From the NCBI RefSeq assembly GCF_000730565.1, contig NZ_BBIQ01000001.1, forward strand, positions 1 through 64,000: a stretch of DNA of 64,000 bases. The letters are read 5' to 3'. Below the pieces are notes generated by a model that worked only from the letters and a program-made list of their open reading frames with translations, did not search any database and had not been told where the DNA came from. Of the stretch, positions 1 to 9,745 are shown piece after piece (positions within the stretch are counted from its first letter, which is position 1; every line of letters starts with the position of its first letter). The DNA comes from Pseudomonas fulva NBRC 16637 = DSM 17717 (GTDB lineage Bacteria; Pseudomonadota; Gammaproteobacteria; Pseudomonadales; Pseudomonadaceae). Made by a program: the position numbers and the translations under genes.

Positions 1-40
1 AAGCGGGCTTGTCCCGCGAAGCGCCGCGCGGGCGGCGCTC
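1..40. repeat. Palindromic intergenic repeat (REP-like)
   Basis: Two adjacent perfect hairpins can be read: GCGGG-CTTGT-CCCGC (3-17) and GCGCCGC-GCGG-GCGGCGC (21-38). Paired short GC-rich hairpins of this type are a common intergenic repeat in P. putida-group genomes. A related pair in the opposite orientation sits at the far end of the window. The element may be cut by the window edge. Confidence 0.6.
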
Positions 41-85
41 GATTTCACAGGCGCTAAAAACCTAACGGCGGACTCCTGTCAGCCC

Positions 86-409
86 TCACACCTTCTTCTG
101 CGACGGCGGATTCGACTCGATGCCATTCAAGATGGCCTCGACCACACCTTCTGCCATTTCAACGGCATGCAGATTGGACCAGAACAGGCCACGACCTTCT
201 TCGCGCATATGGTCCAGGGCTTTGTAGCCGGCTTCGTACGCACTGCGCAGATAGAGGGCCACGTGCACCAGGGCGTCTTCGGCTGAGATGTTTGGATTAA
301 CCGCAAACAGCGGCTCGTGGCCTGCGTCGCAGCGGCCGAATGGATGGGTGGAAGTGGAGGGAAGGGGTGGATCGGGGACGATCTTCTTCATCATTAGATC
401 TCGCTTCAT
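86..409 (-). CDS. Small DUF3077/DUF6124-like protein
   Basis: 107-residue protein of unknown function. The segment from about residue 20 to 60 (HPFGRC..GHEPLFAVNP.....DAL.H...YL) resembles small Pseudomonas proteins annotated DUF3077 or DUF6124. I see no catalytic motif, signal peptide or membrane segment; it is probably cytoplasmic and helical. Two further ATGs follow at 394 and 391, so the true start may give a slightly shorter MMKKIVPDPP form; GGGG lies just before the ATG at 409. It is monocistronic and preceded by a long structured non-coding region (410-620). Function not recognised. Confidence 0.6.
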   Translation of the reverse strand: MKRDLMMKKIVPDPPLPSTSTHPFGRCDAGHEPLFAVNPNISAEDALVHVALYLRSAYEAGYKALDHMREEGRGLFWSNLHAVEMAEGVVEAILNGIESNPPSQKKV

Positions 410-756
410 GGCCCCAACCAGTCGTTACCACACGAATGGGTGGCAGCTGTACGCAGGGTGGTAAACCGGGTGGGAGATCCAAAACCCAGCAGGCACGAAG
501 CCTCCTGCGAACAGCCGCCATGGACTGCCAAGATCACCCTGAACCCGGGTTACCACACCCGATCGCCAAGTTATTCAGCGACGGTTGAAGCCTACGGGCA
601 GCGGTTCCTACTGAAAAGGTGATGGCAGGGGACGCGGCTCGTAGGATATTTCCCAAACCGAATATTAAACAACCGCCTTGGCAAAAATCAGAAAAAACCA
701 AGGGGTCATGTGGGGGATGGCTCAGGCACTCGGCCCAAGCCTGGTCAGCAGGTGCA
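410..756 (-). other. Structured non-coding region upstream of the DUF3077-like gene
   Basis: No convincing gene lies in this 347-bp gap. Nearest the small gene it holds three copies of a GTTACCAC/GTGGTAA motif: 424-431 (plus orientation), 458-464 (inverted) and inside 544-560 (plus). The second and third form a long imperfect palindrome, GGGTGGTAAACCGGGT against CCCGGGTTACCAC. Between them is a small hairpin around 489-510 (GCAGG...CCTGC). An AT-rich stretch (640-700) with a CCTTGG/CCAAGG inverted repeat lies closer to tsaC. It could be a structured 5' leader, an operator array or a dispersed repeat. Confidence 0.5.
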
Positions 757-1314
757 TCAACCCGGCCGTACTACCTCGCCGGTAGCCAGATTGCGAATCA
801 GGCTCGGGTTCTTCCGACCGCCCAATGCCCCGCCCAGTACCAGATCCAGTTGCCCATGAAAGTACTGCTCCACCCGCAGCCGGGTCTTCGCCGCAGGGCG
901 CCCGCCAGGGTTGCACGACGTGGAGATCAGCGGCCCGACCAATGCGCACAGCTCGCGTACCACCGGGTGGTCGCTGACGCGAAGCGCTACGGTGTCGTGC
1001 TGCCCGGTCACCCATTCAGGCAGTAGATCCTGATGCGGCACCAGCCAGGTGTTGGGCCCAGGCCAAGTGCTGGCCATTCGGTCGATCCAGTCTTCGGGGA
1101 AGTCTTCGAACAGGAAGTCGAACTGGCGGATGTTGTCGGCGACCAGGATCAACCCTTTATCCACAGGCCGCGACTTCAGTGCCAGCAGCCGATAGACCGC
1201 ATCCTCGTTCCATGGGTCGCAGCCCAGGCCCCAGACCGCCTCCGTCGGGTAGGCGATCACTGCGCCTGCCCGGATCTCACGTGCGGCTTGTTGCACACGA
1301 AAACTGCTCACCAT
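757..1314 (-). CDS. tsaC: Threonylcarbamoyl-AMP synthase (YrdC/Sua5 family)
   Basis: 185-residue single-domain YrdC protein. The family makes threonylcarbamoyl-AMP from threonine, bicarbonate and ATP for the universal t6A37 modification of ANN-decoding tRNAs, in the cytoplasm. Diagnostic stretches are [19 protein letters not shown] near the N-terminus, [13 protein letters not shown] (about residues 47-59) and [14 protein letters not shown] (about 140-153). I chose the ATG at 1314 because GGAG lies 8 bases upstream and the length equals the usual TsaC; an in-frame GTG at 1377 would add an unrelated 21-residue extension. It lies 41 bases downstream of dprA in the same direction and probably shares its transcript. 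One perfect DnaA box (1157-1165) lies inside. Confidence 0.92.
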   Translation of the reverse strand: MVSSFRVQQAAREIRAGAVIAYPTEAVWGLGCDPWNEDAVYRLLALKSRPVDKGLILVADNIRQFDFLFEDFPEDWIDRMASTWPGPNTWLVPHQDLLPEWVTGQHDTVALRVSDHPVVRELCALVGPLISTSCNPGGRPAAKTRLRVEQYFHGQLDLVLGGALGGRKNPSLIRNLATGEVVRPG

Positions 1315-1355
1315 TGATGTTTCTCCACTGGGAATGTTGCCTGGGCGCAGTTTAC

Positions 1356-2453
1356 TCAGCCCGAGCGGGCAAACCAACGCCCCGCTTGATTGCTGACCCG
1401 GCCATCGAGCTCCAGTTCGGTGAGCTGCGCCAGCACCTCTGCCAGCGGCTGCTCACTGCAATGGGCCAGGCTTTCGGTGGTCTGCGGTGCAGCGTGCAAT
1501 AGCGCCAGCAGCGGGTGATCGAACGTGTCCGCACGGGCCGGGGGCAGGTTCTGCCAGCCTTGCAGGGTTTCGAGTATCTGCCCGACGCTTTCGACGAGCA
1601 GTGCGCCGTCGCGGATCAGCTGGTGACAACCCTTGGCGCCGGGATGGTGAATGGAGCCTGGAATGGCATAGACCTCCCGGCCCTGCTCGGCGGCGAGCCG
1701 CGCCGTGATCAGCGAGCCACTGGCCAAGCTGGCCTCGACCACCAGCACACCCAACGAAAGACCGCTGATGATGCGGTTGCGCCGGGGGAAGTTAGCCGGC
1801 AGCGGCCCGGCGTTGAGCGGGTACTCCGACACCAGTGCACTGCCGTTGTCGATCATCGCCTCGGCCAACTGCTTGTGCCGCTGTGGATAAAGTTTTTCGA
1901 GCCCTGTGCCCAGTACGCCTATCGTGGCCCCTCCAGCCTGCAGCGCGGCGCGGTGAGCGGCGCCATCAATGCCTACTGCCAGGCCGCTGGTGACGACGAA
2001 GCCTGCCTGGGCAAGGTACCTGGCAAACGCTCCAGCCGTGTCCACCGCCGGCGGCGTCGCGCGGCGGCTGCCCACGATCGCCAACTGCGGGCGGCTGAGC
2101 AGCGATGCGTTCCCCGTCACGAACAGCAGCGGCGGGGCGTCGTCGATTTCGGCGAGCAGCGGGGGGTAGTCTGGGCTGTCCCACATCAGCAATTGCTGGC
2201 CCGGACGCTCTAGCCAGCGCATTGCGGCACTGGCCGCATCCCGCACTTCAGGGCTGCGCCTTGCATCGATACTGGCATGGGGAATGCCCAGTGCGCGCCA
2301 GGCCGAGCCGGGGGCACTGAGCGCCGATGAGGCACTTCCGAAGGCCTCGATCAGCGTAGAAAAGCGTCGCAAGCCGGTCTCGGGAAGGCAATGCAGGCGC
2401 AAGCGCGCCTCCAGTTCCGCAGGTGGGCAAGTGGATAAGGAGCAATCAGACAT
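1356..2453 (-). CDS. dprA: DNA-processing protein DprA (Smf)
   Basis: 365-residue DprA. The family binds incoming single-stranded DNA during transformation and loads RecA; in non-competent species its role is less clear. The Rossmann-like domain is obvious from about residue 130: [61 protein letters not shown] and [24 protein letters not shown]-terminal winged-helix-like segment (about 300-365) follows. The ATG at 2453 has AAGGA 9 bases upstream; a TTG two codons earlier is an alternative. It heads a dprA-tsaC pair divergent from def. A perfect DnaA box lies at 1882-1890. Confidence 0.94.
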   Translation of the reverse strand: MSDCSLSTCPPAELEARLRLHCLPETGLRRFSTLIEAFGSASSALSAPGSAWRALGIPHASIDARRSPEVRDAASAAMRWLERPGQQLLMWDSPDYPPLLAEIDDAPPLLFVTGNASLLSRPQLAIVGSRRATPPAVDTAGAFARYLAQAGFVVTSGLAVGIDGAAHRAALQAGGATIGVLGTGLEKLYPQRHKQLAEAMIDNGSALVSEYPLNAGPLPANFPRRNRIISGLSLGVLVVEASLASGSLITARLAAEQGREVYAIPGSIHHPGAKGCHQLIRDGALLVESVGQILETLQGWQNLPPARADTFDHPLLALLHAAPQTTESLAHCSEQPLAEVLAQLTELELDGRVSNQAGRWFARSG

Positions 2454-2660
2454 CGGCAATCATCCTTGATGCAAAACGGTTGATTCAGGCTGCGCAACCT
2501 GTGGATAACTCTGTGAGTAACACTTTGAAAAGCTGTCCATTGGCTGGGGGCTATCACGCCAATAGTCACCCTAGACGAGCTTGCCAGGTGCCGAAGTCCG
2601 CGTTTCCCTTTATTATGTGTGTTCAGTTTTCAACCAAACGCACAGTGACTGCCTGACCTT
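2454..2660. promoter_or_regulatory. Divergent dprA/def promoter region with a DnaA box
   Basis: 207 bases separate the divergent dprA and def. A perfect DnaA box, TGTGGATAA, lies at 2500-2508, about 50 bases upstream of dprA. An AT-rich stretch (2605-2640) precedes def and probably holds its promoter. In P. aeruginosa PAO1 a LysM-domain gene sits between def and dprA; none is present here. Confidence 0.5.
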
Positions 2661-3167
2661 ATGGCCATTTTGAACATTCTCGAATTCCCGGACCCGCGCC
2701 TGCGCACCATCGCCAAACCGGTGACGGCGTTCGACGACGCCCTGCGCCAGCTGATCGACGACATGTTTGAAACCATGTACGAAGCCCCTGGCATCGGCCT
2801 GGCTGCGACCCAGGTCAACGTGCACCAGCAAGTCGTGGTGATGGACCTCAGCGAAGACCGCAGCGAGCCACGCGTCTTCATCAACCCGTCGGTCGAGGAA
2901 CTGACCGATGACATGGGCCAGTACCAGGAAGGCTGCCTGTCGGTGCCGGGCTTCTACGAGAACGTAGACCGGCCCCTGCGTGTCAGGGTCAAGGCCCAGG
3001 ATCGCGACGGCACACCGTTCGAGCTGGAATGCGAAGGCCTGCTGGCGGTGTGCGTGCAGCACGAATTCGATCACCTCAATGGCAAGCTGTTCGTCGACTA
3101 CCTGTCGCAGCTCAAGCGGGATCGAATCAAGAAGAAGCTGGAAAAACAGCACCGCCAGCAAGCCTGA
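2661..3167 (+). CDS. def: Peptide deformylase
   Basis: 168-residue peptide deformylase, which removes the N-formyl group from nascent proteins at the ribosome exit. All three family motifs are present: [10 protein letters not shown] (about residues 45-54), EGCLSVPG (about 90-97) and HEFDHLNG (about 133-140). The Cys of the second motif and both His of the third are the metal ligands, and the Glu in the wider family motif HExDH is the base; here the residue after the first His is Glu. The length is normal. It is followed by a strong hairpin-plus-T-run and then fmt, the enzyme that adds the formyl group def removes. Confidence 0.97.
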   Translation: MAILNILEFPDPRLRTIAKPVTAFDDALRQLIDDMFETMYEAPGIGLAATQVNVHQQVVVMDLSEDRSEPRVFINPSVEELTDDMGQYQEGCLSVPGFYENVDRPLRVRVKAQDRDGTPFELECEGLLAVCVQHEFDHLNGKLFVDYLSQLKRDRIKKKLEKQHRQQA

Positions 3168-3181
3168 TTCCCACCTCCCAG

Positions 3182-3211
3182 AAGGCTTGCTCCGGCAAGC
3201 CTTTTTCTTTT
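3182..3211 (+). terminator. Intrinsic terminator between def and fmt
   Basis: Perfect 9-bp stem AAGGCTTGC (3182-3190), loop TCCG, GCAAGCCTT (3195-3203), then TTTCTTTTTG. It lies between two functionally linked genes, so it may partly terminate and set the def:fmt ratio, or fmt may have its own promoter. Confidence 0.8.
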
Positions 3212-3226
3212 TGCAGCGAGAACACC

Positions 3227-4159
3227 ATGCGCATCGTCTTTGCAGGCACTCCCGAGTTTGCCGCCGAACACCTCAAGGCCCTGCTCGACAGCCCTTACGA
3301 AGTCGTGGCCGTCTACACGCAGCCCGATCGCCCGGCAGGCCGCGGTCAAAAGCTGATGCCCAGCGCCGTCAAGGCGCTGGCCGTGGCCCATGACATCCCG
3401 GTGATGCAGCCGCCGAGCCTGCGCAATGCCGAGGCCCAGGCACAATTGGCAGCATTGGAACCCGACCTGATGGTCGTGGTTGCCTACGGCCTGATCCTGC
3501 CCCAGGCGGTGCTCGACATCCCGCGCCTTGGCTGCATCAACAGCCATGCGTCCCTGCTGCCACGCTGGCGCGGGGCGGCCCCGATTCAGCGGGCCGTGCA
3601 GGCGGGCGATGCCGAAAGCGGCGTAACCGTCATGCGCATGGAAGCGGGCCTGGACACCGGCCCCATGCTGCTCAAGGTCGTCACCCCGATCAACGCCATT
3701 GATACCGGCGGCAGCCTGCACGATCGCCTGGCGCAAATGGGACCGCCGGCCGTCATCCAGGCCGTCGCCGGGCTGGCCGATGGCACCTTGCACGGCGAGG
3801 TACAGGACGATGCCCTGGCCACCTATGCGCACAAGCTGAACAAGGACGAGGCGCGTCTGGACTGGTCGCTGCCCGCTGAACAGCTGGAGCGCCTGATCCG
3901 GGCATTCAACCCCTGGCCGATTTGCCACAGCACGCTCGACGGGGAAACCGTGAAGGTGCTGGGTGCGTGCCTGGCCACAGGGCAGGGCGCACCCGGTGAA
4001 ATCCTGGCGGCCAGCAAAGACGGCCTGGTGGTGGCTTGCGGCGAGCAGGCGCTCAGCCTGACCCGCCTGCAGTTGCCTGGCGGTAAAGCCTTGGCCTTCG
4101 CTGACCTGTTCAACAGCCGCAAAGAGAAATTCACGCCAGGCAAGGTGCTCGGCCAATGA
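3227..4159 (+). CDS. fmt: Methionyl-tRNA formyltransferase
   Basis: 310-residue enzyme that formylates Met-tRNAfMet with 10-formyl-tetrahydrofolate. The N-terminus [16 protein letters not shown] is the canonical start. The catalytic formyltransferase motif [19 protein letters not shown] lies at about residues 105-123, followed by the conserved Asp in [17 protein letters not shown] context (about 130-148). A C-terminal tRNA-binding domain completes the protein. The ATG at 3227 gives the family length; upstream in-frame sequence overlaps def and is not expected to be translated. Its stop overlaps the rsmB start by 4 bases (ATGA), implying translational coupling. Confidence 0.97.
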   Translation: MRIVFAGTPEFAAEHLKALLDSPYEVVAVYTQPDRPAGRGQKLMPSAVKALAVAHDIPVMQPPSLRNAEAQAQLAALEPDLMVVVAYGLILPQAVLDIPRLGCINSHASLLPRWRGAAPIQRAVQAGDAESGVTVMRMEAGLDTGPMLLKVVTPINAIDTGGSLHDRLAQMGPPAVIQAVAGLADGTLHGEVQDDALATYAHKLNKDEARLDWSLPAEQLERLIRAFNPWPICHSTLDGETVKVLGACLATGQGAPGEILAASKDGLVVACGEQALSLTRLQLPGGKALAFADLFNSRKEKFTPGKVLGQ

Positions 4160-5466
4160 ACCCACGCCTGGCTGCCGCCCGTGCCCTTGCCGCTGTGCTC
4201 AGCGGCAAGGCCTCCCTGAACAGCTCCCTGCCCGCGCAACTGGACAAGGTCGAGGACCGCGACCGCGGGCTGACCCAAGACCTGGCCTTTGGTACCGCGC
4301 GTTGGCAGCCGCGCCTGGACCTGCTGGCAGCGCAGCTGTTGCAAAAGCCCTTCAAGGCCGCCGATGCCGACGTGCAGGCATTGTTGCTGATTGGCTTGTA
4401 CCAGTTGTTCTATACACGCATCCCGGCTCACGCCGCCATTGGTGAAACCGTAGGCTGCGCCGACAAGCTGAAAAAACCCTGGGCCAAGGGGCTGCTGAAC
4501 GCCGTGCTGCGCCGTGCTCAGCGCGACGGCGAAGCGATGCTGGCCGACATGGAGCGCGACCCTGTGGTGCGCACGGCGCACCCACGCTGGCTGCAGAAGG
4601 CGCTCAAGGCCTTCTGGCCGGATCAGTGGGAAGCCATCTGCGCCGCCAACAATGCGCACCCGCCGATGATCCTGCGCGTCAACCGCCGCCACCACAGCCG
4701 CGACGGCTATCTGAAGCTGCTCGCCGATGCAGGCGTCCAGGCCCAGGCCTGCGCGTACAGCCGTGACGGTATCGTGCTGGCCGAACCGCGGGACGTACGC
4801 GGTCTGCCAGGCTTTGCCGAGGGCTGGATCAGCGTCCAGGACGAAGCCGCGCAACTGGCCGCCGACCTGCTGGACCTGGCGCCCGGTCAACGCGTGCTCG
4901 ACGCATGCTGCGCCCCTGGGGGCAAGACCTGCCATGTGCTTGAAGCCCAAGCCGGGCTCTCTCACGTGGTGGCCATCGACCTTGAAGCCAAGCGCCTGGT
5001 ACGCGTGCGGGAAAACCTCGACCGCCTGAAGCTCGACGCCGAGCTGATCGCCTGCGATGCCCGCGACACGGCCAGCTGGTGGGACGGCAAACCGTTCCAG
5101 CGCATCCTGCTGGACGCGCCTTGCTCGGCGACTGGCGTAATCCGTCGTCATCCAGACATCAAGCTCACCCGCCAGGCCGAAGACATCGCGCCGCTGGCGG
5201 CCTTGCAAGGCGAGTTGCTCGATGCCCTGTGGCCGACATTGGAGGTGGGCGGCATGCTCCTGTACGCCACCTGCTCCAGCCTCCCGACCGAGAATACCGA
5301 GGTCATCGGCGCGTTCCTGGCACGCACGCCAGGCGCACGCGAGCTGGACCTGGCCACCGAAGCGGGCCTGCGCCAGGCGCATGGACGCCAGTTGTTGGCT
5401 CAGGAAGGCGGCCACGACGGTTTCTACTATGCCAAGCTGATCAAGATTGCCGCCTCGCGCGGTTGA
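4156..5466 (+). CDS. rsmB: 16S rRNA m5C967 methyltransferase
   Basis: 436-residue RsmB (Sun/Fmu). It methylates C967 of 16S rRNA using SAM. An N-terminal NusB-like RNA-binding domain (about 1-140) precedes the Rossmann methyltransferase. Visible motifs are the SAM-binding [15 protein letters not shown] (about 250-264), motif [17 protein letters not shown] with one active-site Cys (about 322-336), and motif [14 protein letters not shown] with the other Cys. It overlaps fmt by ATGA and is followed 19 bases later by trkA, so def/fmt-rsmB-trkA reads as one unit, in the order seen in other pseudomonads. Confidence 0.96.
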   Translation: MNPRLAAARALAAVLSGKASLNSSLPAQLDKVEDRDRGLTQDLAFGTARWQPRLDLLAAQLLQKPFKAADADVQALLLIGLYQLFYTRIPAHAAIGETVGCADKLKKPWAKGLLNAVLRRAQRDGEAMLADMERDPVVRTAHPRWLQKALKAFWPDQWEAICAANNAHPPMILRVNRRHHSRDGYLKLLADAGVQAQACAYSRDGIVLAEPRDVRGLPGFAEGWISVQDEAAQLAADLLDLAPGQRVLDACCAPGGKTCHVLEAQAGLSHVVAIDLEAKRLVRVRENLDRLKLDAELIACDARDTASWWDGKPFQRILLDAPCSATGVIRRHPDIKLTRQAEDIAPLAALQGELLDALWPTLEVGGMLLYATCSSLPTENTEVIGAFLARTPGARELDLATEAGLRQAHGRQLLAQEGGHDGFYYAKLIKIAASRG

Positions 5467-5485
5467 GCACACTGGAGAGTAGCGG

Positions 5486-6859
5486 ATGAAGATCATCATC
5501 CTGGGCGCCGGCCAGGTGGGCGGGACGCTTGCAGAGCACCTGGCCAGCGAGGCCAACGACATCACCGTGGTCGACACCGATGGCGACCGCCTGCGCGACC
5601 TGGGTGATCGCCTGGATATCCGCACCGTGCAGGGGCGCGGGTCGCTGCCGACGGTGTTGCGCCAGGCCGGCGCCGAGGACGCCGACATGCTGGTTGCCGT
5701 GACCAACAGCGACGAGACCAACATGGTCGCGTGCCAGGTGGCCTACTCGCTGTTTCACACACCGACCAAGATCGCCCGGGTGCGCGAGTCGGCCTACCTG
5801 ACCCGTGAAGAGCTGTTCGACAACGACCACATTCCGGTCGATGTGCTGATCAGCCCGGAGCAGGTCGTCACCCACTACATCAAGCGCCTGATCGAACAGC
5901 CCGGTTCGTTGCAGGTGATCGACTTCGCCCAGGGCAAGGCGCAGCTAGTGGCCGTGAAGGCCTATTACGGCGGCCCGCTGGTCGGCCAGCAGCTGCGCCA
6001 GATACGCGCGCACATGCCCAATGTGGAAACCCGGGTGGCGGCGATCTTCCGCCGTGACCGTTCGATCACACCGCGCGGTGACACGGTGATCGAGGCCGAT
6101 GACGAGGTGTTCTTCATCGCCGCCAAGAAGGACATCCGGGCGGTCATGGGCGAGCTGCGCCGTATCGATGAAACCAACAAGCGTGTCGTCATCGCCGGCG
6201 GCGGGCAGATAGGCGAGCGCCTGGCCGAAGCCATCGAAAGCCGCTACCAGGTGAAGATCATCGAGATGAACCCGGCACGCTGCCGGTACCTGTCCGATAC
6301 GCTGGACAGTACCGTGGTGCTGCAGGGCAGCGCATCGGATAAAGACCTGATGCTGGAAGAGAACATCGCCGACACCGATATCTTCCTGGCCCTGACCAAC
6401 GATGACGAAGCCAACATCATGTCGTCCCTGCTGGCCAAGCGCCTGGGTGCGCGCAAGGTCATGACGATCATCAACAACCCGGCCTATGTGGACCTGGTGC
6501 AGGGCGGTGAAATCGACATCGCCATCAGCCCGCAATTGGCCACCATCGGTACCTTGCTGGCGCATGTGCGCCGTGGCGATATCGTGAGCGTGCACTCGCT
6601 GCGTCGTGGTGCAGCCGAAGCCATCGAGGCTGTGGCCCACGGTGATGCGAAGTCGAGCAAGGTGGTGGGCAAGGCGATCGAGGACATTACCCTGCCCCCG
6701 GGGACGACCATAGGTGCCATCATTCGCCACGACAGTGTGCTGATCGCGCACGACACGACAGTCATCGAATCAGGTGACCATGTGATCCTGTTCGTTGTGG
6801 ACAAGAAACACATTCGGGATGTGGAGAAGCTGTTCCACGTCGGCTTGAGTTTCTTCTAG
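5486..6859 (+). CDS. trkA: Trk potassium uptake NAD(H)-binding regulatory subunit
   Basis: 457-residue TrkA, the peripheral cytoplasmic subunit that gates TrkH/TrkG potassium channels. The protein is a tandem duplication of RCK_N plus RCK_C: the first dinucleotide-binding motif is [14 protein letters not shown] at residues 7-20, the second [13 protein letters not shown] at about 238-250. Each is followed by an acidic residue after beta-2 (VVDTDGD and IIEMNP). The usual length for the double form is about 458. The start ATG has GGAGAGTAGCGG just upstream. No trkH is present in the window. Confidence 0.96.
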   Translation: MKIIILGAGQVGGTLAEHLASEANDITVVDTDGDRLRDLGDRLDIRTVQGRGSLPTVLRQAGAEDADMLVAVTNSDETNMVACQVAYSLFHTPTKIARVRESAYLTREELFDNDHIPVDVLISPEQVVTHYIKRLIEQPGSLQVIDFAQGKAQLVAVKAYYGGPLVGQQLRQIRAHMPNVETRVAAIFRRDRSITPRGDTVIEADDEVFFIAAKKDIRAVMGELRRIDETNKRVVIAGGGQIGERLAEAIESRYQVKIIEMNPARCRYLSDTLDSTVVLQGSASDKDLMLEENIADTDIFLALTNDDEANIMSSLLAKRLGARKVMTIINNPAYVDLVQGGEIDIAISPQLATIGTLLAHVRRGDIVSVHSLRRGAAEAIEAVAHGDAKSSKVVGKAIEDITLPPGTTIGAIIRHDSVLIAHDTTVIESGDHVILFVVDKKHIRDVEKLFHVGLSFF

Positions 6860-6869
6860 GAGGCGGGAC

Positions 6870-7178
6870 ATGCGCCAATCGTTGGAAAAGATGCTGGCCA
6901 AGGGTGTGGATAACCCGTTGTTGCGCTTTGGCCTGGGCAAGGCGTGGCTCGACGAAGGCGATGGTGCCCAGGCTGCCGTGCACCTGGCTCGCTGTGTCGA
7001 GCAGGACCCCACCTATTCGGCAGCCTGGAAGCTGTTGGGCAAGGCCTACCAGTTACTAGGGGACCTGCCAGCGGCGCGCAAGGCCTGGGAAGATGGCATC
7101 GCGGCGGCGCAGGCCCATGGCGACAAGCAGGCCGAGAAAGAAATGACGGTGTTTCTCAAGAAACTCGACAAACGCTGA
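6870..7178 (+). CDS. Small tetratricopeptide-repeat protein
   Basis: 102-residue protein with about two TPR units (NPLLRFGLGKAWLDEGD..AA and PTYSAAWKLLGKAYQLLGD..AA), so probably an all-helical protein-binding adaptor; no enzymatic motif or signal peptide. GGAGGCGGGAC directly precedes the ATG. It starts 10 bases after trkA and is likely co-transcribed. Small TPR genes occur at this spot in other pseudomonads, but a role with TrkA is only inferred from position. A perfect DnaA box (6905-6913) lies in its first codons. Confidence 0.8.
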   Translation: MRQSLEKMLAKGVDNPLLRFGLGKAWLDEGDGAQAAVHLARCVEQDPTYSAAWKLLGKAYQLLGDLPAARKAWEDGIAAAQAHGDKQAEKEMTVFLKKLDKR

Positions 7179-7233
7179 GTGCGCTGTCGCCGACACGTCG
7201 GCTGCCAGACAGCCGCTGCCGGCGATGCGCGCC

Positions 7234-8121
7234 TCAATACCAGCGCGCCTCACCCGCCGGACGCTTCTTGAAGCGCTTCATGCTCCACATGTACTGGCTG
7301 GGATACTCGCGCACATAGCGCTCGACCACCTTGCTCATCGCGGCCGCCGACTCGTTCACGTCGGTGCTGTACATCGCCTCCGGCGCGGCTTCCAGAAACA
7401 CCTTGAAGCCTGACCCGTCAGGCAGGCGCAGGGCATGCAGGAAAACCCCGACTGCCTTGCCGCCGGCGAGCATGTTCGGCACGAACTTGCTGGTCAGCGC
7501 TTCAGTGCCCAGGAAGGGAACGAATACACCCGCCGATTCGGCCGGCTCGGGATCGGCCGGGATGCCGACCTGGCCGCCGCGCCGAACTTCCTTGATCACG
7601 CTGAGGATGCCTTCCTTGGTCGAAGGCGCCACACGGTTACCCATCTGCACACGCTGCTCGCGCAGCAGGTCGTCCACCGCCTTGAGTTTGGGGGGGCGGT
7701 AGAAAATGATCGGCTTGCACTGGTTGCAGTAGAAGTGGTTCAGCACTTCCCAATTGCCCAAATGGCTGGTGATGCCCACAACGCCCTTTCCAGAAGCCAG
7801 GGCCTGCTCCAGCACTTCAAGCCCATGCACTTCCTTGACCAACTCCAACGAACGGTGTGGAGGCCAGATCCAGGCGCAGGCGCTTTCGACGAAGGATTTG
7901 CCGATGTCCCGCAGGGCCTGGCCGACCAGTTGCTCACGGGCAACCGGGTCCATCTCGGGGAAGCATTTGGCCAGGTTGATGCGCACCACGTTGCGCGAGC
8001 CATTGGGTATTTTCCACATCAGCCAGCCGATGCCGGCCCCGACGCGTTGCACCGCACCCCAAGGCAACTTGGCGAACAGTCGCAGCACCCCGACCATCAG
8101 GGCGCCCTTGAACTTTTCCAC
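7234..8121 (-). CDS. Lipid A-type late acyltransferase (LpxL/HtrB family)
   Basis: 295-residue member of the LABLAT acyltransferase family, which transfers a secondary acyl chain to lipid A at the inner face of the cytoplasmic membrane. The catalytic HX4E motif is in TSHLGNWEVLNHF (about residues 117-129). An N-terminal hydrophobic helix (about 5-35) provides the anchor. Length is typical. In P. aeruginosa the gene at this spot (PA0011, next to tag and glyQ) is an HtrB-type acyltransferase; assignment of acyl specificity here is by position only. It is followed on the same strand, upstream, by tag with a 41-base gap. Confidence 0.88.
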   Translation of the reverse strand: MEKFKGALMVGVLRLFAKLPWGAVQRVGAGIGWLMWKIPNGSRNVVRINLAKCFPEMDPVAREQLVGQALRDIGKSFVESACAWIWPPHRSLELVKEVHGLEVLEQALASGKGVVGITSHLGNWEVLNHFYCNQCKPIIFYRPPKLKAVDDLLREQRVQMGNRVAPSTKEGILSVIKEVRRGGQVGIPADPEPAESAGVFVPFLGTEALTSKFVPNMLAGGKAVGVFLHALRLPDGSGFKVFLEAAPEAMYSTDVNESAAAMSKVVERYVREYPSQYMWSMKRFKKRPAGEARWY

Positions 8122-8162
8122 AGGCGAGTTCCTTATTTCAGCAAGACGGGCATTGTAACCCT

Positions 8163-8714
8163 TCAGTGGGACAAGTCGGCGTAGCGATCACAGTCGGTGG
8201 TGTGGTCCATGACCATGCCGGTCGCCTGCATGAAGGCATAGCAGATGGTCGGGCCGACGAATGTGAAGCCGGCTTTGCGCAACGCCTTGCTCATGGCTTG
8301 GGCTTGTTCGGTGACCGCCGGGACTTCGCTGCGGGTGCTGAAATGGTTGATCTTCGGGGCGCCACCGACGAATGACCACAGCCACTCGGCCGGGTTATCC
8401 ACAGCCAGCCAGGCCTGGGCATTGCGCCTGGCAGCCTTGAGCTTGAGCCGATTGCGGATGATGCCGGCATCCTGCATTAACGCCTCGATGCGCTCGTCGC
8501 TCATCACCGCGAGTTTCGCAGGATCAAAACCCTCCAGCACTTCACGATAGCGCTCGCGCTTGCGCAGCACGGTGATCCAGGAAAGGCCTGCCTGGAACCC
8601 TTCGAGCAAAAGCATCTCGAACAGCAACGCCGGGTCACGCTGGGGCGTTCCCCATTCCTGGTCATGGTAGGCCTGGTACAACGGATCGTCGGTACACCAA
8701 AAGCAGCGTGGCAT
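8163..8714 (-). CDS. tag: DNA-3-methyladenine glycosylase I
   Basis: 183-residue Tag, which excises 3-methyladenine from alkylated DNA. The protein opens with MPRCFWCTDDPLYQAYHDQEWG; Cys4 and His17 together with His171 and Cys175 (DHTTDC) match the zinc site of the E. coli enzyme. The conserved LEGFQAGLSWITVLRKR helix lies at about residues 37-53. The ATG has TTGGAG 5 bases upstream. It is divergent from glyQ across 83 bases. A perfect DnaA box (8395-8403) lies inside. Confidence 0.95.
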   Translation of the reverse strand: MPRCFWCTDDPLYQAYHDQEWGTPQRDPALLFEMLLLEGFQAGLSWITVLRKRERYREVLEGFDPAKLAVMSDERIEALMQDAGIIRNRLKLKAARRNAQAWLAVDNPAEWLWSFVGGAPKINHFSTRSEVPAVTEQAQAMSKALRKAGFTFVGPTICYAFMQATGMVMDHTTDCDRYADLSH

Positions 8715-8797
8715 AAGGCTCCAATGAGTAGAGGGCGAGGCGAATCAGGTTATACTCCCGCTCTTTACATCCGCATCCCCAGATACAGGTGAATTTC

Positions 8798-9745
8798 GTG
8801 AGCCAGCCTACGCCAGCCGTGCGTACCTTCCAAGACCTGATCCTCGCCCTGCAGAACTACTGGGCCGAGCAAGGTTGTGTGGTGCTTCAGCCCTACGATA
8901 TGGAAGTAGGCGCCGGCACTTTCCACACCGCCACCTTCCTGCGCGCGGTGGGTCCAGAAACCTGGAACGCCGCCTACGTGCAGCCAAGCCGTCGCCCTGC
9001 CGACGGGCGGTACGGCGAAAACCCCAACCGCCTGCAGCACTATTATCAATTCCAGGTAGTGCTCAAGCCCAACCCGGCCAACTTCCAGGAGCTGTACCTC
9101 GGCTCGCTGAAAGCCATCGGTCTGGACCCGCTGGTGCACGATATTCGCTTCGTCGAAGACAACTGGGAATCGCCAACCCTCGGGGCCTGGGGCCTGGGCT
9201 GGGAAATCTGGCTCAATGGCATGGAAGTGACTCAGTTCACCTACTTCCAGCAGGTCGGTGGTATCGAGTGCTACCCGGTGACCGGTGAAATCACCTATGG
9301 TCTGGAGCGCCTGGCCATGTACATCCAGGGCGTGGACTCGGTCTACGACCTGGTATGGGCCGATGGTCCGTTCGGCAAGGTCAGCTACGGCGACGTGTTC
9401 CACCAGAACGAAGTGGAGCAGTCGACCTACAACTTCGAGCACGCCAACGTCGAGAAACTGTTCGAGTTGTTCGACTTCTACGAAAGTGAAGCCAACCGCC
9501 TGATCAAGCTGGAACTGCCATTGCCGACCTATGAAATGGTCCTCAAGGCATCCCATACGTTCAACCTGCTCGATGCCCGCCGTGCCATCTCGGTGACCGA
9601 GCGCCAGCGTTACATCCTGCGGGTGCGCACCCTGGCCCGCGACGTGGCGCAAAGCTACCTGCAGGCCCGTGCGCGCATGGGCTTCCCGATGGCGACCCCC
9701 GAACTGCGTGACGAAGTGTTGGCTAAGCTGGAGGCTGCACAATGA
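8798..9745 (+). CDS. glyQ: Glycyl-tRNA synthetase alpha subunit
   Basis: 315-residue class II alpha subunit of the (alpha-beta)2 glycyl-tRNA synthetase; it holds the glycine-adenylate active site. Typical stretches include [32 protein letters not shown] and [20 protein letters not shown] chose GTG at 8798 because AGGTG lies 6 bases upstream and the length matches; a GTG three codons earlier (8789) is possible. Its stop overlaps the glyS start (ATGA). Confidence 0.97.
   Translation: MSQPTPAVRTFQDLILALQNYWAEQGCVVLQPYDMEVGAGTFHTATFLRAVGPETWNAAYVQPSRRPADGRYGENPNRLQHYYQFQVVLKPNPANFQELYLGSLKAIGLDPLVHDIRFVEDNWESPTLGAWGLGWEIWLNGMEVTQFTYFQQVGGIECYPVTGEITYGLERLAMYIQGVDSVYDLVWADGPFGKVSYGDVFHQNEVEQSTYNFEHANVEKLFELFDFYESEANRLIKLELPLPTYEMVLKASHTFNLLDARRAISVTERQRYILRVRTLARDVAQSYLQARARMGFPMATPELRDEVLAKLEAAQ

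Noticed and set aside
619..1026. 135-codon plus-strand frame
   Set aside because: More than half is antisense to tsaC, and no ribosome-binding site or domain is visible.
3823..5724. 633-codon minus-strand frame across fmt, rsmB and trkA
   Set aside because: It spans three certain genes antisense and reads as low-complexity shadow sequence.
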